IMG/VR virus record: IMGVR_UViG_3300020177_000917
Coordinates: 1 to 20,710 of that record
Strand: one strand, 5' to 3'
DNA: 20,710 nucleotides
DNA from: a virus
The notes beneath the pieces were generated by a model. It did no database searches, was not told the DNA's origin, and saw only the letters and a list, made by a program, of their open reading frames with translations. The translations under genes were made by a program, and so were the position numbers. This document shows, piece after piece, positions 19,604 through 20,710 of this stretch; the first letter of the stretch is position 1; each line of letters starts with the position of its first letter.

Positions 19604-20710
19604 ATGCCAGTTAATCATTACTTTCAAGGTGGCAACGGCATTGGTGATCAAAACGAAAAAAGATTATACGAAGATTTAATTGTTGAAGGCCTAAAGATAT
19701 ATGGCCACGATGTTTATTACCTGCCACGTACACTAGTCAATAGAGATTTAATACTAGGAGAAGATACTACTTCTAGGTTTGATGACTCTTGGTTAATTGA
19801 AATGTATATTGAAACGTCTGAAGGATTTGCAGGTTCACAAGAATTAATATCTAAATTTGGATTAGAGATTAGAGAAGACACTACATTTATGGTGTCTAAA
19901 AGAAGTTGGGAATATCAAGTAGGTCAAAAAGCAAGCTTAATTGCTTCTGGAAGACCAAACGAAGGTGATATTATTTTTTATCCATTAATGAATTCCTTTT
20001 TTGAAATTCAATTTGTTGAAGATCAGGAACCTTTCTTTGCATTAGGACAATTACCAGTTTACAAATTAAGAGTAACACGTTGGGAATACAGTTCAGAACA
20101 ATTAAATACAGGCAATTCTCAAATTGATGATAATGAAACTGCTTATTCACTAGACAGATTAGCATATCAATCTGCTTTAGAAAATGGAACATTTGGTGCT
20201 GTTTTAGGAAATCCAGTTGTAACAGGAGATCAAGTTACCTCGATACCGGTTATATCAGGTGGAGAGGGATATATTACAGCCCCAACCATTACTATATCTA
20301 GTCCTTCTGCTACAATAAATGCTGTAGCATCAGCAAATGTAACTGGAAATACATTAACCTCATTTAATATTGATAATATAGGTCGTGGATATAGTTCAGT
20401 TCCTATTTTAACATTAACTTATGTGTCAACAGATACTTCAACTAAAACAGATGAAACAGCGGTTATAACGTTAACAGATGGACAAGTAACTGCAATTTCT
20501 GTGCCAACAATTAATGATATTTTGTCTGTAACAAGTGTATCTATATCCAGTCCTGGTGGTGCTGTTACTGCAGCTGCTCAGGCGATTTTAACAAACGGAG
20601 TTATTGAAAGAATTGGTATTACGGTAGACGGCTCAAGTTATTTAGGATTGTCACCTACAGTTACTATATCAGAAAACACAGATGCTACAGGATCATTATT
20701 ATTAGAAAAT
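19604..20710 (+). CDS. 14: Neck protein gp14 homologue with beta-repeat extension, 3' end cut by window edge
   Basis: An open frame of 369 codons runs in phase from the ATG at 19604 to the right edge without a stop. Residues 1-180 are a recognisable T4-like gp14: 'RLYEDLIVEGLKIYGHDVYY' and 'LPRTLVNRDLILGEDTTSRF', then 'ISKFGLEIREDTTFMVSKRS', 'RPNEGDIIFYPL', 'FEIQFVED' and 'WEYSSEQLNTGNSQID'. gp14 is the second neck protein that, with gp13, prepares the head for tail attachment. T4 gp14 is about 256 residues; this one already exceeds that. From about residue 203 it enters a beta-rich repeat region with 'I-S-G-G-E-G-Y-I-T-A-P-T-I-T-I' and 'N-I-G-R-G-Y-S-S-V-P-I-L-T-L', a fold-like unit not expected in a canonical gp14. 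Whether the core resumes afterwards cannot be seen. Confidence 0.85.
   Translation, partial: MPVNHYFQGGNGIGDQNEKRLYEDLIVEGLKIYGHDVYYLPRTLVNRDLILGEDTTSRFDDSWLIEMYIETSEGFAGSQELISKFGLEIREDTTFMVSKRSWEYQVGQKASLIASGRPNEGDIIFYPLMNSFFEIQFVEDQEPFFALGQLPVYKLRVTRWEYSSEQLNTGNSQIDDNETAYSLDRLAYQSALENGTFGAVLGNPVVTGDQVTSIPVISGGEGYITAPTITISSPSATINAVASANVTGNTLTSFNIDNIGRGYSSVPILTLTYVSTDTSTKTDETAVITLTDGQVTAISVPTINDILSVTSVSISSPGGAVTAAAQAILTNGVIERIGITVDGSSYLGLSPTVTISENTDATGSLLLEN

Noticed and set aside
19971-20192. Minus-strand frame inside gp14, and others at 13305-13496, 16838-17020 and 17700-17951
   Set aside because: All lie antisense to genes with strong family motifs and have no start signals.
1-20710. tRNA genes, rRNA, insertion sequences and clear intrinsic terminators
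   Set aside because: No cloverleaf, transposase, inverted terminal repeat or GC-rich hairpin with a T-run was recognised by eye; the gaps are too short for most of these. A tRNA or terminator search program could still find weak cases.

Overview
The window looks like the virion-assembly region of a large, AT-rich marine T4-like phage (contractile-tailed Caudoviricetes of the kind infecting picocyanobacteria or SAR11 bacteria). Four observations support this. The right edge carries neck genes resembling T4 gp13 and gp14. There is a long run of low-complexity fibre proteins with 'K/R-R-G/S' adaptor N-termini. Many genes are very short and tightly packed with ATGA-type overlaps. Copies of the T4-type late promoter motif TATAAATA (or NATAAATA, the marine variant) lie almost exclusively in the small gaps between genes. 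The host cannot be read from the sequence. No integrase, tRNA, CRISPR array or replication gene was seen.

Layout from left to right. (1) 1-1313, minus strand: two adjacent, overlapping Fe(II)/2-oxoglutarate dioxygenase genes, the first cut by the window edge. They leave leftwards from a back-to-back late promoter block (1333-1365). (2) 1396-6446, plus strand: small virion proteins, an 866-residue fibre, two short fibre-like proteins and two more small structural proteins. (3) 6529-8925: a 798-residue fibre ending in a peptidase S74 intramolecular chaperone with its Ser-Asp cleavage site. (4) 8938-12604: the most striking part, three consecutive genes each made almost wholly of seven FG-GAP repeats. 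Each is predicted to fold as a seven-bladed beta-propeller, giving 21 blades in total. The framework is nearly invariant and a few positions are hypervariable. The tract is clearly richer in G+C than its surroundings and its DNA modules are shared between genes. (5) 12636-18731: a glycan cassette with a two-domain glycosyltransferase, further GT-A-like transferases, an FkbM methyltransferase plus a remnant of a second one, a nucleotide-sugar epimerase/dehydratase, and a sulfotransferase-like gene on the opposite strand. (6) 18787-20710: neck protein gp13 and the start of gp14, which carries an unusual beta-repeat extension and runs off the right edge.

How the parts may work together (inference): fibre genes 6529-12604 probably form one late transcription unit that makes the host-contact apparatus. 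An S74-matured fibre is followed by three propeller proteins that look like diversified binding heads. The glycan cassette sits between these adhesins and the neck genes, and one late promoter copy lies inside it. This could mean the phage decorates its virion or remodels the host surface during assembly. The propeller array plus the adjoining glycan cassette is the best candidate here for a little-described system.
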